A stretch of 64,000 bases of DNA from Chitinophaga sp. H8. GTDB lineage: Bacteria > Bacteroidota > Bacteroidia > Chitinophagales > Chitinophagaceae. Position numbers and translations under genes: made by a program. The stretch is taken from the NCBI RefSeq assembly GCF_040567655.1, contig NZ_JBEXAC010000003.1, positions 310,001 through 374,000 of the forward strand, read 5' to 3'. Positions within the stretch are counted from its first letter, which is position 1. Each line of letters begins with the position of its first letter. The notes beneath the pieces were generated by a model. The model made no database searches. It was not told where the DNA came from and saw only the letters and a program-made list of their open reading frames with translations. Below, piece after piece: positions 25,709 to 34,332 of this stretch.

Positions 25709-25751
25709 TGCAATATTACTTGTTTACAGTGTAATGTTCCAAATTATTGCA
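25709..25751 (-). promoter_or_regulatory. Spaced inverted repeat upstream of the Lrp-type regulator (possible autoregulatory site)
   Basis: TGCAATA (25709-25715) and its exact reverse complement TATTGCA (25745-25751) are 29 bp apart, with a smaller palindrome TTACA-G-TGTAA between them. The pair lies 27-69 bp upstream of the regulator start. Confidence 0.4.
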
Positions 25752-25833
25752 CTTTGAATATTTTTTGTTCTATTGCCGGCGTGGGGTAGCTATGCAGTAA
25801 GCGCTGTGCCGGCGCGGCATAAATAATATAAGC

Positions 25834-27426
25834 TTATCCGTTATACTGCTGTAACAATTGCCGGAGATCTTCCAGGCTGTTAATTTCCTGGGGTGGTTTA
25901 TCTTTCCGCCACCGGTTGATCCGGGGGAAGCGCAGGGCGATACCGGATTTGTGCCGGTTGGAAGCAGCAATGCCTTCAAACGCAATTTCAAATACCAGTT
26001 CCGGTTTTACGGTTCTGACAGGACCAAACTTTTCCAGCGCATTTCTTTTTACCCAGTTGTCTACCTCATTGATTTCTTTGTCTGTAAGACCGGAATAGGC
26101 TTTGGTGAAGGGTACCAGCTGATCGCCATCGCGCACGGCAAATGTATAATCAGTATAGAGATTAGAGCGGCGCCCATGACCTTTTTGCGCATAGATCATC
26201 ACTGCATCGATGGTAAAAGGATCGGTTTTCCACTTCCACCAGTCGCCCCGCTTGCGTCCTACCTGGTAGGGGGACTGCTTTCTTTTCAGCATCAATCCTT
26301 CGCTGCCTTTTTCGCGCGATTGCAGTCGCAGTGCGGTAAGGTGTTCCCAGTTGTCGAAGGTGATCACCACAGACAACCGGAGTGCGGGGTGGTTGGCCTG
26401 CTCCACTACTTGTTCCAGCAGTTGGCGGCGTTCCAGCAGTGGTTTGTTTCTGATATCTGTACCCTGGTATTCGAGCAGATCATAGCTTAAAAATACTACC
26501 GGCGCTTCCTGCAATTGTTTCTTCGTCACATTTTTACGGCCTATGCGTGTTTGAAGTGTTTGGAAAGGGAGTGGAAAATCATTCGCATAGGTAAGGATTT
26601 CCCCATCTATCACTGTACCATCCGGCAGCGCCGTTGCCAGTGGAGTAAATTCAGGGAATTTGGGGGTGATCAGTTCTTCCCCTCTGGACCATACAAAGAG
26701 TTCCCCATTACGTTTGATGATTTGTCCGCGTATGCCATCCCACTTCCATTCTGCGTTCCACTCCTGTTCTGTGCCCAGCGTATCCGGTAGGCCTTCCAGG
26801 GGGTAGGCCAGGTAGAATGGATAGGGTTTGGAAGCATCCGCAGCAGTAATATTTTCATTCAGCAGGGTATCCATGGTAGTCGTAGCGGGATCCCAGCTGC
26901 CACTGATCATGTGTGATAAGGTAGCAGGAGGAATATCATAGGTAGCCGCCAGTGCATTGACCATCATTTTCTGGGATACGCCTATACGAAAGCCGCCGGT
27001 GATCAGTTTATTGAAAACAAATTTTTCCCCGCCGCTTAGTTCCTGCCATGCCTGGAGAATAAACGCCTGTTTGTGCGCATCATCCGCTTTGTCCAGTTGA
27101 ATAAGCTGTTCCAGCCAGTAGTGCAGCGGGTGGGGTACCGTAGCAGGGTGATCGGGAAGGAGGAGCGCGATGGTTTCGGCCAGATCGCCTACGGTATGAT
27201 AACATTCTTCAAACAGCCATTCGGGTAGTTGGGTGACCTGCATGCACCAGTTTTTGAGTTGGGTAGCGTTGACGGTTCTTTTGGGCCGTCTGCCGGAGAA
27301 CAATGCCAGCACCCAGGTTTTATCCTGCTCTTCCGCCGTTGCAAAATAATGCGCCAGCGCCGCCAGTTTCTCATTGGTTTTGGTGCTGTTGCTGAGTGTT
27401 TTTACAAGGTGTGCGAATAACTGCAT
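25834..27426 (-). CDS. ATP-dependent DNA ligase (ligase of the LHR-type repair cluster)
   Basis: A 530-residue ATP-dependent DNA ligase that seals nicks during repair, distinct from the essential NAD-dependent LigA. An N-terminal DNA-binding domain (about 1-190) precedes the nucleotidyltransferase domain with the adenylated Lys228 in motif I (EWKWDGIRG). Further motifs: DGTVIDGEIL, EGLMLKRKQSPYQVGRKRGD, and WWKWKTDPF; then an OB-fold C-terminus ending with the LRFPRINRWRKDKPP block. It is 53 bp downstream of the MBL exonuclease gene on the same strand. This is the gene after which the helicase, PdeM and exonuclease are named ligase-associated. Confidence 0.93.
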   Translation of the reverse strand: MQLFAHLVKTLSNSTKTNEKLAALAHYFATAEEQDKTWVLALFSGRRPKRTVNATQLKNWCMQVTQLPEWLFEECYHTVGDLAETIALLLPDHPATVPHPLHYWLEQLIQLDKADDAHKQAFILQAWQELSGGEKFVFNKLITGGFRIGVSQKMMVNALAATYDIPPATLSHMISGSWDPATTTMDTLLNENITAADASKPYPFYLAYPLEGLPDTLGTEQEWNAEWKWDGIRGQIIKRNGELFVWSRGEELITPKFPEFTPLATALPDGTVIDGEILTYANDFPLPFQTLQTRIGRKNVTKKQLQEAPVVFLSYDLLEYQGTDIRNKPLLERRQLLEQVVEQANHPALRLSVVITFDNWEHLTALRLQSREKGSEGLMLKRKQSPYQVGRKRGDWWKWKTDPFTIDAVMIYAQKGHGRRSNLYTDYTFAVRDGDQLVPFTKAYSGLTDKEINEVDNWVKRNALEKFGPVRTVKPELVFEIAFEGIAASNRHKSGIALRFPRINRWRKDKPPQEINSLEDLRQLLQQYNG

Positions 27427-27479
27427 ATGGTAGAATAAGCTATGGATGAAGAGATAGCTGGTGCAATGGTTACCTGATA

Positions 27480-28499
27480 TTATGGCGTAGGTGCAGGTGT
27501 GGGCGGTACTGCCTCTTCTTCCTCACCGAATGCCGTTTTTACCTCACTCGCCGCTATACCGGTATCCTGCAAATACCGGGCAAAAACACTGCTGAACCCA
27601 TGTGTGGCATATACTTTTTGCGCACCGGTTGCCTTTACCGCAGCCAGCAGTGCGGGCCAGTCGGCATGGTCCGATAATGCAAAGCCAGCATCCGCATTAC
27701 GGCGGCGCATGTTGCCTCTTACCTGCATCCATCCGCTGCAAACCCCCAGCGCATAAGGATTGAATTTACGCATCCAGGTAGAGTCGGCAGCAGAAGGAGG
27801 TGCGATGATCAGGCTGTTTTTGAAAACGGATTTAGGCGTGTCTGGTGTGAGCAATGTTACCGGCGGAAGGTCCCATCCATTTTCCAGCAGCACCTGGTGG
27901 GTATTAAAAATAGCACCATGCACGAGGAAGTGATCCACTTTACCTTTCAGGTGATAGAGGAGGCGTTGTGCTTTTCCCAGGCTGTAGGCCAGTATAACAC
28001 TGTTCTTGTCGGTCTGGCTGTTGTTGTCAATCCATTGTGCGATGTTGTCAAAAATTGTTTCCTGTGGCAGCCAGTTATAAATAGGAAGGCCAAAGGTGCT
28101 TTCTGTAATAAAGGTGTGGCATTTCACCACCTCAAACTGTCCGGATAATCCATCATTTTCCAGCTTATAGTCGCCGCTGGCTACCCATACTTCACCAGCC
28201 TGTTCTACCCTGATCTGGGCCGATCCGATGATATGCCCGGCCGGATGCAGGGAAATAGTCACCCCGTTGTACCGGATGGTTTCCCCAAAGGCTGCCCCCT
28301 GTACCTGTATATCACTACCTAAGCGCAGCTTCAGCAGCGGTACACTATCATGCTGGCAAAGGTAGTGCTGGTGGCCCCAGCGCGCATGATCGGAGTGGGC
28401 GTGGGTGATCACCGCCCGCCGCACCGGCTGCCAGGGATCTATGTAAAAATCACCTGCTGGACAGTAAATCCCTTTATCTGTAAATTGTAGTAGCTGCAT
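27480..28499 (-). CDS. Ligase-associated DNA damage response exonuclease (MBL fold)
   Basis: A 339-residue metallo-beta-lactamase-fold nuclease related to SNM1/Artemis and the CPSF family. The metal-binding motif THAHSDHARWG (about 33-43) is intact, a later His lies in SLHPAGHIIGSAQ, and Asp/His in FALSDHADWPALLAA. It likely trims DNA ends before sealing by the ligase encoded directly downstream (53-bp gap). The C-terminus ends in a Pro-rich tail (PPTPAPTP) after the residues EEEEAVP. Together with the ligase it forms the second half of the split repair cluster. Confidence 0.9.
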   Translation of the reverse strand: MQLLQFTDKGIYCPAGDFYIDPWQPVRRAVITHAHSDHARWGHQHYLCQHDSVPLLKLRLGSDIQVQGAAFGETIRYNGVTISLHPAGHIIGSAQIRVEQAGEVWVASGDYKLENDGLSGQFEVVKCHTFITESTFGLPIYNWLPQETIFDNIAQWIDNNSQTDKNSVILAYSLGKAQRLLYHLKGKVDHFLVHGAIFNTHQVLLENGWDLPPVTLLTPDTPKSVFKNSLIIAPPSAADSTWMRKFNPYALGVCSGWMQVRGNMRRRNADAGFALSDHADWPALLAAVKATGAQKVYATHGFSSVFARYLQDTGIAASEVKTAFGEEEEAVPPTPAPTP

Positions 28500-28573
28500 A
28501 CTTATCCGAATCTAACATTTTTTAGAAGCATAGCGGCCTATCATCCTCCAAGAGATAAATATTCATGCCAATA

Positions 28574-28604
28574 AAAAAGCCGGAAGAGCATCTCCCGGCT
28601 TTTT
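28574..28604 (-). terminator. Terminator of the periplasmic-binding lipoprotein gene
   Basis: Stem AAAAAGCCGG (28574-28583) pairs with CCGGCTTTTT (28595-28604) around an 11-nt loop. On the minus strand it follows the lipoprotein stop by 18 bp and has a U-tract. Confidence 0.85.
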
Positions 28605-28622
28605 AAATATCGTGTTAAGCGC

Positions 28623-29942
28623 TTATTGCAGATTCATTCTGATATCTGTGCTGTCTCCTTTTTGAATGATATAGATGTTTTTATTTTCAAAATAGGAGGG
28701 GGTATTTTCTCCTTCTTTAAGATAAACCGGCTGGAAATTGAACTGAGTAAATACCTTATTAGACGGATCATTCACGTCAGCATTAAAATAAACCCCTTTT
28801 TCGGCCAGTTTTTTTACAAAGTAGTACGTCATCTCAAAGCCTTTGAAAGCCATATCAGAGGGGCGGGCCTTGTATACTCTTTTAAAGTAGTCGGTGATAT
28901 ACCGGCTGAACGGATCTGTTTTTTCATTGAAGTAAGGCGTAGAATAGTATACCTGCAGGCCTTTCAGTTCCGGCTCTTTAAATTTCATGATGTCCCAGGT
29001 AGGCATGCCAAATACATGTATGGGATAGGTAGCCGTTTGCACGTTCAGTTTGCGCAGGATGGCTTTAGCACCGGTTTCATCCAGGGCTGTCACCAGGCAC
29101 ACGTTAGGGCGGTCGGTGAGCAGGAATTTGGAGATTTCTGCATCGGTAGTACCATCATTCCAGATCACTTCGCGGATCCTTGATTTTTTATTGCTTTCCA
29201 TTTTCTCGTAGGCAGCCTTGAAATCTGCCGCCATACGTGCTTCAAAAGGTGTGTTTCTGCGGAAGAGCACAATATTTTTAGTGGCAAATGCTTCCTGCAC
29301 ATAATTCTGCAGGGCCTCGCAATGTGATTTCAGGGTGCTGTTGGAGATGAATAAGAAAGGGTTGTTATTGATGCCGCCATCATTAGGGTAGGTAGCAGAC
29401 ACTATATTGATTTCCTTTTCTTTTGCAAAATCGCTTAGTTCTTTCAGTTCCGGGTTGCTCACTGCGCCGATGATCAGGTCGGTAGCATCGATGGTTTTAT
29501 TACGGATCAGTGTGGGAACGCTGTTGTGTTTAGCCTTGTTATCATAAACAGCTACTTTCAGGTTGTAGCCTTGTTGCTGCAGGGTATCCAGTGCCAGTTG
29601 CGCACCTTCATAAAATTCCAGTCCCGGTAAAATATACCTTGGCATGGTGCGGCCGGGAATCTCTGCAGATGTTGCAAATACAGAATCCAGGTACAGTGGT
29701 GCAAACAAGGCAATATTATAACTGTTTCTTTTTACTTCTTTGCCAAAAGCGGGCACATTAAACGGCGCTTTCACATCCGGCTTTTTGGTTTCTTCCGGTT
29801 TTTTCTCCGGGGTAGGCTTGGTAGCTACTGGCGGAGGAGTGGCCGGTTTACTGGAAGTATTTTTGAATAGCGAACAGGAAGGCAGCAATATGGATATGGC
29901 TAACCCAGCTAACAGGTGTTTATAAATATTCGATTGGCTCAT
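28623..29942 (-). CDS. Periplasmic-binding-protein type 1 fold lipoprotein (ABC substrate-binding/LpoA-like)
   Basis: A 439-residue lipoprotein. The start at 29942 (MSQSNIYKHLLAGLAISILL) gives a signal with lipobox Cys23 (LLPSC). A Pro/Lys-rich linker follows at about 30-60, then a two-lobed type 1 periplasmic-binding fold with YNIALFAPLYLDS, LPGLEFYEGAQLALDTL and TDLIIGAVSNPELKEL. Relatives are annotated either as branched-chain amino acid ABC substrate-binding proteins or as LpoA-like activators of penicillin-binding proteins. No ABC transporter genes are nearby, so an import role is uncertain. It lies downstream of guaA on the same strand but is separated from it by an inverted repeat. Confidence 0.75.
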   Translation of the reverse strand: MSQSNIYKHLLAGLAISILLPSCSLFKNTSSKPATPPPVATKPTPEKKPEETKKPDVKAPFNVPAFGKEVKRNSYNIALFAPLYLDSVFATSAEIPGRTMPRYILPGLEFYEGAQLALDTLQQQGYNLKVAVYDNKAKHNSVPTLIRNKTIDATDLIIGAVSNPELKELSDFAKEKEINIVSATYPNDGGINNNPFLFISNSTLKSHCEALQNYVQEAFATKNIVLFRRNTPFEARMAADFKAAYEKMESNKKSRIREVIWNDGTTDAEISKFLLTDRPNVCLVTALDETGAKAILRKLNVQTATYPIHVFGMPTWDIMKFKEPELKGLQVYYSTPYFNEKTDPFSRYITDYFKRVYKARPSDMAFKGFEMTYYFVKKLAEKGVYFNADVNDPSNKVFTQFNFQPVYLKEGENTPSYFENKNIYIIQKGDSTDIRMNLQ

Positions 29943-29990
29943 AGCAGGCGTTAAATTACAAAAATCGTTCCCAATACGGTAGTAAAGCAT

Positions 29991-30038
29991 AAGTAGCAGG
30001 CCATAAGTTATTGATAAATCACTTATAACCTGCTACTT
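29991..30038. repeat. Inverted repeat between guaA and the lipoprotein gene
   Basis: AAGTAGCAGG (29991-30000) pairs with CCTGCTACTT (30029-30038). A nested ATAAGT (30003-30008) pairs with ACTTAT (30021-30026). A T-tract follows on the plus strand at 30047-30053, but no plus-strand gene leads into it, so terminator function is doubtful. Confidence 0.6.
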
Positions 30039-30052
30039 ACAGCTTACTTTTT

Positions 30053-31591
30053 TTATTCCCACTCAATAGTAGCGGGAGGTTTGGAACTGATATCGTATAC
30101 TACACGATTAATGCCTTTCACTTTATTGATAATATCGTTAGACATTTTAGCCAGGAACTCATAAGGCAGGTGCGCCCAGTCGGCCGTCATACCATCTGTG
30201 GAAGTCACTGCGCGTAATGCTACGGTAAACTCGTAGGTTCTTTCATCCCCCATTACGCCTACGCTTTGTACAGGTAATAAGATAGTACCTGCCTGCCATA
30301 CCTGGTTATACAAACCAGATTCACGCAGGCCATCAATATATACTGCATCTGCTTCCTGCAGCATGGCTACTTTTTCGGGAGTGATTTCTCCGAGGATGCG
30401 GATAGCGAGGCCAGGACCCGGAAAGGGGTGACGGCCCAGGAATATTTCGCTGATTCCGATTTCACGGCCTACGCGGCGTACTTCATCCTTAAAAAGGAAA
30501 CGCAGGGGCTCTACCAGCTGCATATTCATTTTTTCCGGCAATCCACCTACGTTATGGTGTGATTTGATGGTAACAGAAGGACCATTTACAGATACGGATT
30601 CAATCACATCCGGATAAATGGTACCCTGGCCCAGGAAGGAAATATCCGTCAATTGCGTAGCCTCCTGCTGGAATACTTCAATAAACAGGCGGCCAATGAT
30701 CTTACGTTTTTGTTCCGGATCGCTTACACCTTTCAGCTCACCATAGAACATATCTTTTGCATTGATACCTTTTACATTGAGTCCCATGTGTTTATAGGAA
30801 TCCAGTACGGTTTCAAACTCATCTTTACGGAGGAGGCCATTATCTACAAATATGCAGAACAGGTTTTTGCCAATAGCTTTATGGATCAGTTCGGCTGCTA
30901 CGGTAGAATCTACGCCACCGCTCAATGCCATTACTACTCTTTTATCGCCTACCTGTGCTTTTATTTTGCCAATCATTTCCTGCACAAAAGCGGCAGGTGT
31001 CCAGTCTTGTTTGCAACCGCAAATATGTACCAGGTAGTTGCGCAGGATCTGCTTACCTTCCAGGGAGTGGGTTACTTCCGGGTGGAATTGCAGGGCCAGC
31101 AACGGGTGAGGGGTAAGGGTAGTACATTTAAATGCCGCTACGGGGATGTTTTCCGTACGGGCTATTATTTCAAATGCTTCCGGCATGCGAACAATGGTAT
31201 CCGCATGGCTCATCCACACCTGGCTTTTAGCTGCTACGTCAAATAATAATTTTTCATCTTTGTTGGAGTGCTCCATAAATGCACGACCGTATTCACGGCT
31301 ATTGCTTTTGGCCACCTCGCCACCAAAATTCTTCGCCATCATCTGGGCACCATAGCAGATACCCAGTACCGGTACTTTTGCTGCTATAGCAGCAATGTCC
31401 ACATTGGGCGCATTAGGGTCGTTTACAGAAAACGGACTGCCGGATAATATAACACCTTTAATAGATTCGTCCCAGGCGATAGGCTGGAGACAAGGTTTAA
31501 TTTCACAATAAACATTCAACTCCCGGATGCAACGTGCAATCAATTGCGTGTATTGGGAGCCAAAATCGAGAATAAGTATCTTTTCTGTCAT
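30053..31591 (-). CDS. guaA: GMP synthase (glutamine-hydrolysing)
   Basis: A 512-residue enzyme that converts XMP to GMP with glutamine and ATP. The start at 31591 ([20 protein letters not shown]) is set by the strong promoter just upstream and by homology. The glutaminase domain has nucleophile Cys in GICYGAQMM (about 79-87) and the His/Glu pair in [10 protein letters not shown]. The ATP-pyrophosphatase domain has the P-loop [14 protein letters not shown]. The dimerisation domain ends with the conserved PPATIEWE. It stands alone with its own near-leaderless promoter. Confidence 0.96.
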   Translation of the reverse strand: MTEKILILDFGSQYTQLIARCIRELNVYCEIKPCLQPIAWDESIKGVILSGSPFSVNDPNAPNVDIAAIAAKVPVLGICYGAQMMAKNFGGEVAKSNSREYGRAFMEHSNKDEKLLFDVAAKSQVWMSHADTIVRMPEAFEIIARTENIPVAAFKCTTLTPHPLLALQFHPEVTHSLEGKQILRNYLVHICGCKQDWTPAAFVQEMIGKIKAQVGDKRVVMALSGGVDSTVAAELIHKAIGKNLFCIFVDNGLLRKDEFETVLDSYKHMGLNVKGINAKDMFYGELKGVSDPEQKRKIIGRLFIEVFQQEATQLTDISFLGQGTIYPDVIESVSVNGPSVTIKSHHNVGGLPEKMNMQLVEPLRFLFKDEVRRVGREIGISEIFLGRHPFPGPGLAIRILGEITPEKVAMLQEADAVYIDGLRESGLYNQVWQAGTILLPVQSVGVMGDERTYEFTVALRAVTSTDGMTADWAHLPYEFLAKMSNDIINKVKGINRVVYDISSKPPATIEWE

Positions 31592-31598
31592 GGTGGTG

Positions 31599-31628
31599 CA
31601 AAGATAAAGTCCAGATTTCAAATCCCAA
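31599..31628 (-). promoter_or_regulatory. guaA promoter (TTG-N19-TATCTTTG), near-leaderless
   Basis: On the minus strand, the -33 TTG (plus 31626-31628) and the -7 TATCTTTG (plus 31599-31606) are exactly 19 bp apart. The -7 box ends seven bases before the guaA ATG, so the mRNA should have almost no leader and hence no riboswitch. Confidence 0.8.
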
Positions 31629-31789
31629 TATTTTAATAGCTGTTAGCTTTTAGCTGTTGGCTTTTAGCTTAAATGCAGCGGATGAGAAGAGCTGTTAGCC
31701 TTTAGCTTAATGCAATGGATGCTATGTGTGGTAATATTGCCCCACAGAGTGCTTTTATTGCTGGTCCTTCATAGCCTTTTATGCACTAT

Positions 31790-31855
31790 TCATACTCTAT
31801 CTATGCTCTATCTATGCTTTAACCATGCTTTAACTATGCTCCAACCGTGGTGCAA
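31790..31855 (+). repeat. 11-bp tandem repeat, six units
   Basis: Units at 31790, 31801, 31812, 31823, 31834 and 31845 follow a consensus CTATGCTYTAA; the first and last are most diverged, and a weak seventh unit may precede at 31779. One unit is about one helical turn. Confidence 0.65.
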
Positions 31856-31891
31856 CCACCATAAAAGCGGCAAACGGTCAGCTACGGGGTA

Positions 31892-31968
31892 TTAGCTTAA
31901 ATGCAGCAAATGATTGATAGCGAGGGGGAATTGTTTACTGTTTTCCCCCTCCGCTGCATTTAAGCTAA
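31892..31968. repeat. Nested hairpin element with CTTAAATGCAGC core
   Basis: The outer stem TTAGCTTAAATGCAGC (31892-31907) pairs perfectly over 16 bp with 31953-31968. Inside it, GAGGGGGAA (31922-31930) pairs with TTCCCCCTC (31943-31951). Confidence 0.7.
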
Positions 31969-32050
31969 AGGCTAACAGCTAACCGCTAAAAGCTATTAGC
32001 CAACAGCTAATTCTTCGTATCTTTCCATTCACATAAAAACCCTCCAGTAT

Positions 32051-32782
32051 ATGAAAGTCTTCCCTGCTTTTGCTTCCTTGCTCTTCTTCCAGATGTTTTT
32101 TGGTACCAGTTGTGATGTTATCAGTGACCGCCGGGTAAATGGTAGCGGCAATGTCATTACCACCGAGCGGAATATCAATGCTTTCCAGCGGCTGGATTTG
32201 CAGGGATCGATGGATGTGTATTTAACCCAGGGCCCGGTAAAACCGGCAGTGATTGTAGCAGAAGATAATATTATACCTTTTATAGAGCTGATAGATAAGG
32301 GCGGGGAGCTGGAAGTGCGGTTTAAGCATGATACCCGGATCAATAGTGATAAGGACATCAAAATCTACCTCAGTTCTCCGGCTATTAATGAGGTACGGTT
32401 GTCCGGTTCTGGTGGTATCAGGCTAGAAAACAAATTTAGTGCGGAAGGGATGATGCAATTTACTTCTGTAGGTTCGGGTGATATCAGCGGAGTGATCAAT
32501 GCACCCCAGGTAAAGGCGTCCATTGCAGGGTCTGGTAATGTGAAGCTGCAGGGAGAAACCAGGGAAATGGATGTAAATATTGCCGGTAGTGGGGATTATG
32601 AAGGAGGGGAGCTGATGGCAGAAAATGTGACGGTGAATATTGCGGGCAGCGGCGATGCAAAAGTGCATGCCAGCGTAAAGCTGGATGCCAGGATTGTAGG
32701 TTCCGGAGATGTGAAATATAAAGGCACTCCTCAAATAAGTTCCAATATAATAGGTTCTGGTGTGGTGCAAAAAAATGATTAA
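32051..32782 (+). CDS. DUF2807 (head GIN domain) lipoprotein
   Basis: A 243-residue exported lipoprotein: signal peptide with lipobox Cys21 (FGTSC), then a DUF2807 right-handed beta-helix-like region over about 45-240. Repeated glycine-serine turns mark each rung: SGSGGI, VGSGDISG, AGSGNVKL, AGSGDYEG, AGSGDAKV, VGSGDVKY, IGSGVV. It begins with the family's typical FQRLDLQGSMDVYLTQG. The family is common in Bacteroidota and uncharacterised; an envelope adhesin or scaffold role is only a guess. It follows the repeat island and is followed by a 433-bp gap. Confidence 0.9.
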   Translation: MKVFPAFASLLFFQMFFGTSCDVISDRRVNGSGNVITTERNINAFQRLDLQGSMDVYLTQGPVKPAVIVAEDNIIPFIELIDKGGELEVRFKHDTRINSDKDIKIYLSSPAINEVRLSGSGGIRLENKFSAEGMMQFTSVGSGDISGVINAPQVKASIAGSGNVKLQGETREMDVNIAGSGDYEGGELMAENVTVNIAGSGDAKVHASVKLDARIVGSGDVKYKGTPQISSNIIGSGVVQKND

Positions 32783-33215
32783 ACTTTCTGCAAACTTTAT
32801 TGTTAATATCTATGCCTGTTAAAACAAGCCAACAGTTTTAACATTTCATTTATCATATTTCGCCGCTATTAACAGTTATTACTTACTGAAACTTATTATA
32901 ATAAAGTCCTTTAGCCCAGGTACTGCAGGCCATTGTTCAAAATTATTGCTGTAGTACCTGGCTGAGGCACAATTATTACCCCTTGCCTCATCGCTTACTC
33001 CTGATAACTTTGCTTCACCTTTACATTATCCGGGAAAACCGGCAGCCAATATTTGGTGGCAGGGCTAGGAGTGTCCGTTTGTATCCGGCACCCGGCGTGA
33101 AAACCAGCAGCGATATTTGATGTACAGGTGGTGATCAAGACACATAACAAAAATTTATCTCATTAGTCCAGGGAGTTTTTTGTATGTTTACGGCTTCAAT
33201 TGTTGAACTCCTTGT
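32783..33215. other. 433-bp gap upstream of the flexirubin-type cluster
   Basis: No gene seen. It contains one imperfect inverted repeat (32913-32928 with 32948-32963; AGGTACT and AGTACCT core) and, near the end, GGAGTT (33173-33178) with AACTCC (33205-33210) bracketing the presumed promoter region of the darA-like gene. I find no full TTG/TAnnTTTG pair. Confidence 0.5.
32913..32963. repeat. Imperfect inverted repeat downstream of the DUF2807 gene
   Basis: The left arm at 32913-32928 (AGCCCAGGTACTGCAG) pairs with 32948-32963, with one bulged C and one mismatch, around a loop of about 19 nt. No T-tract follows, so it is more likely an operator or mRNA structure than a terminator. Confidence 0.5.
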
Positions 33216-34136
33216 ATGAATGAACGACCTAAGATCCTGGTGGTATATTATACCCAGACCGGGCAGTTAAGAAGGATCATAGATAATGTGCTGGCACCAA
33301 TAAGGGATAAGGCAGATATTGTGTTTGAGGAGCTGGTACCAGTGGAACCCTTCCCTTTCCCATGGAAAAAACAACAGTTTTATGATGCCATGCCGGAATC
33401 GGTACAGGGTACCCCACGAGCCATCAAGCCATTAAAGGTAGATGTGCAGGCACATTACGACCTGGTAGTGCTGGCATATCAGCCCTGGTTTTTATCACCT
33501 TCCCAGCCAACGGCCGCTTTTTTACAAAGTGATGAGGCAAGGCAGCTGTTGAATGGGAAAAAGGTAGTTACCTTGCTGGGAAGCCGTAATATGTGGCTGA
33601 ACGCACAGGAAAAAGTAAAAGGATATTTGACCAAAGCCGGTGCTGACCTGGTGGGTAATATTGTGTTGGTAGATACTTCTCCCAACCTGGTATCAGTGAT
33701 TACGGTGCTCCGTTGGGCATTTAAAGGAAAAAAGGAAGCTACCTGGCTGCTGCCACCGGCAGGCGTACAGGAAAAAGATATTGTAGCATCCAGCCGGTTT
33801 GCAGCCCCCATTGCACAGGCATTGGAACAAAAAAGCTGGGACAATTTGCATCCCCAGCTGCTGGCCGCACAATCAGTGGATTTAAAACCTAATCTGGTAC
33901 TGCTGGAAGAGAGAGGGGTGAAAGCCTTCCGCTTCTGGGCTAAGTTTATCAGCGATAAAGGCGGTCCGGGCGCTGCTTCACGCCAGGGACGTGTATCCAT
34001 GTACCGTGGATTATTGCTGGTAGGCATTTTTGTATTAACACCTATTACCTTACTATCCTCCCTTATTAAGCTGAACCTGAAAAGAAACGCATTACAAAAA
34101 GAAGTAGAATATTATAAAGGCATCCGCTTACGATAG
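33216..34136 (+). CDS. DarA-like dialkylresorcinol-forming enzyme
   Basis: A 306-residue protein starting ERPKILVVYYTQTGQLRRII, a flavodoxin-like opening that matches my recollection of Bacteroidota proteins annotated as dialkylresorcinol condensing enzyme DarA. Residues 1-250 are soluble. A hydrophobic segment at about 266-285 (GLLLVGIFVLTPITLLSSLI) suggests membrane attachment. In DAR and flexirubin biosynthesis, DarA and the ketosynthase DarB join and cyclise two acyl chains to a dialkylresorcinol. The darB-like gene is next on the same strand (196-bp gap), which supports the call. No close alternative family is evident. Confidence 0.75.
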   Translation: MNERPKILVVYYTQTGQLRRIIDNVLAPIRDKADIVFEELVPVEPFPFPWKKQQFYDAMPESVQGTPRAIKPLKVDVQAHYDLVVLAYQPWFLSPSQPTAAFLQSDEARQLLNGKKVVTLLGSRNMWLNAQEKVKGYLTKAGADLVGNIVLVDTSPNLVSVITVLRWAFKGKKEATWLLPPAGVQEKDIVASSRFAAPIAQALEQKSWDNLHPQLLAAQSVDLKPNLVLLEERGVKAFRFWAKFISDKGGPGAASRQGRVSMYRGLLLVGIFVLTPITLLSSLIKLNLKRNALQKEVEYYKGIRLR

Positions 34137-34332
34137 CCGTTTTTTTCCGGAGATTGTCGCGTAGCTTTGCAACGGTTCACTGTCACACAATTTCCGGCAT
34201 ACATTATGCCTGTTGTATTGTATTTGCGTTTAGAATTATATATTTACGGCTCTGTAATTTAAACCCCGGGATCACTGAGCATATCAGACTGCCGGGGAGG
34301 ATATAGACAAATAAAAAGACGAATTATTTCAA

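Larger units (their letters stand above)
31638..32009. repeat. Long imperfect inverted repeat of TAGCTTTTAGCT-type units
   Basis: The left arm (31638-31680) ends in CTTTTAGCTTAAATGCAGCG. The right arm (31952-32009) is its approximate reverse complement and begins CGCTGCATTTAAGCTAAA. A second, shorter direct copy of the left unit lies at about 31690-31715. Confidence 0.65.
31592..32050. other. 459-bp gene-free island of nested repeats between guaA and the DUF2807 gene
   Basis: No gene is supported; the 61-codon frame in it is made of repeats. It contains an outer inverted repeat of AGCTGTTAGC-rich units (31638-31680 against 31952-32009), an inner structured element (31892-31968) and an 11-bp tandem array (31790-31855), each listed separately. 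Confidence 0.7.

Noticed and set aside
28512..28525. TCTAA-N6-TTAGA palindrome upstream of the MBL exonuclease, considered as a further LexA-like operator
   Set aside because: The spacer is 6 rather than 5 and only single, so it does not match the paired N5 sites; too weak to include the ligase operon in the proposed regulon.
30047..30053. T-tract after the 29991-30038 inverted repeat as a plus-strand terminator
   Set aside because: No plus-strand gene precedes it; both flanking genes run on the minus strand.
31592..31625. Purine riboswitch upstream of guaA
   Set aside because: The promoter lies seven bases from the start codon, leaving no room for an aptamer.
31710..31895. 61-codon open frame within the repeat island
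   Set aside because: It is built largely from the 11-bp tandem repeat and shows no coding character.
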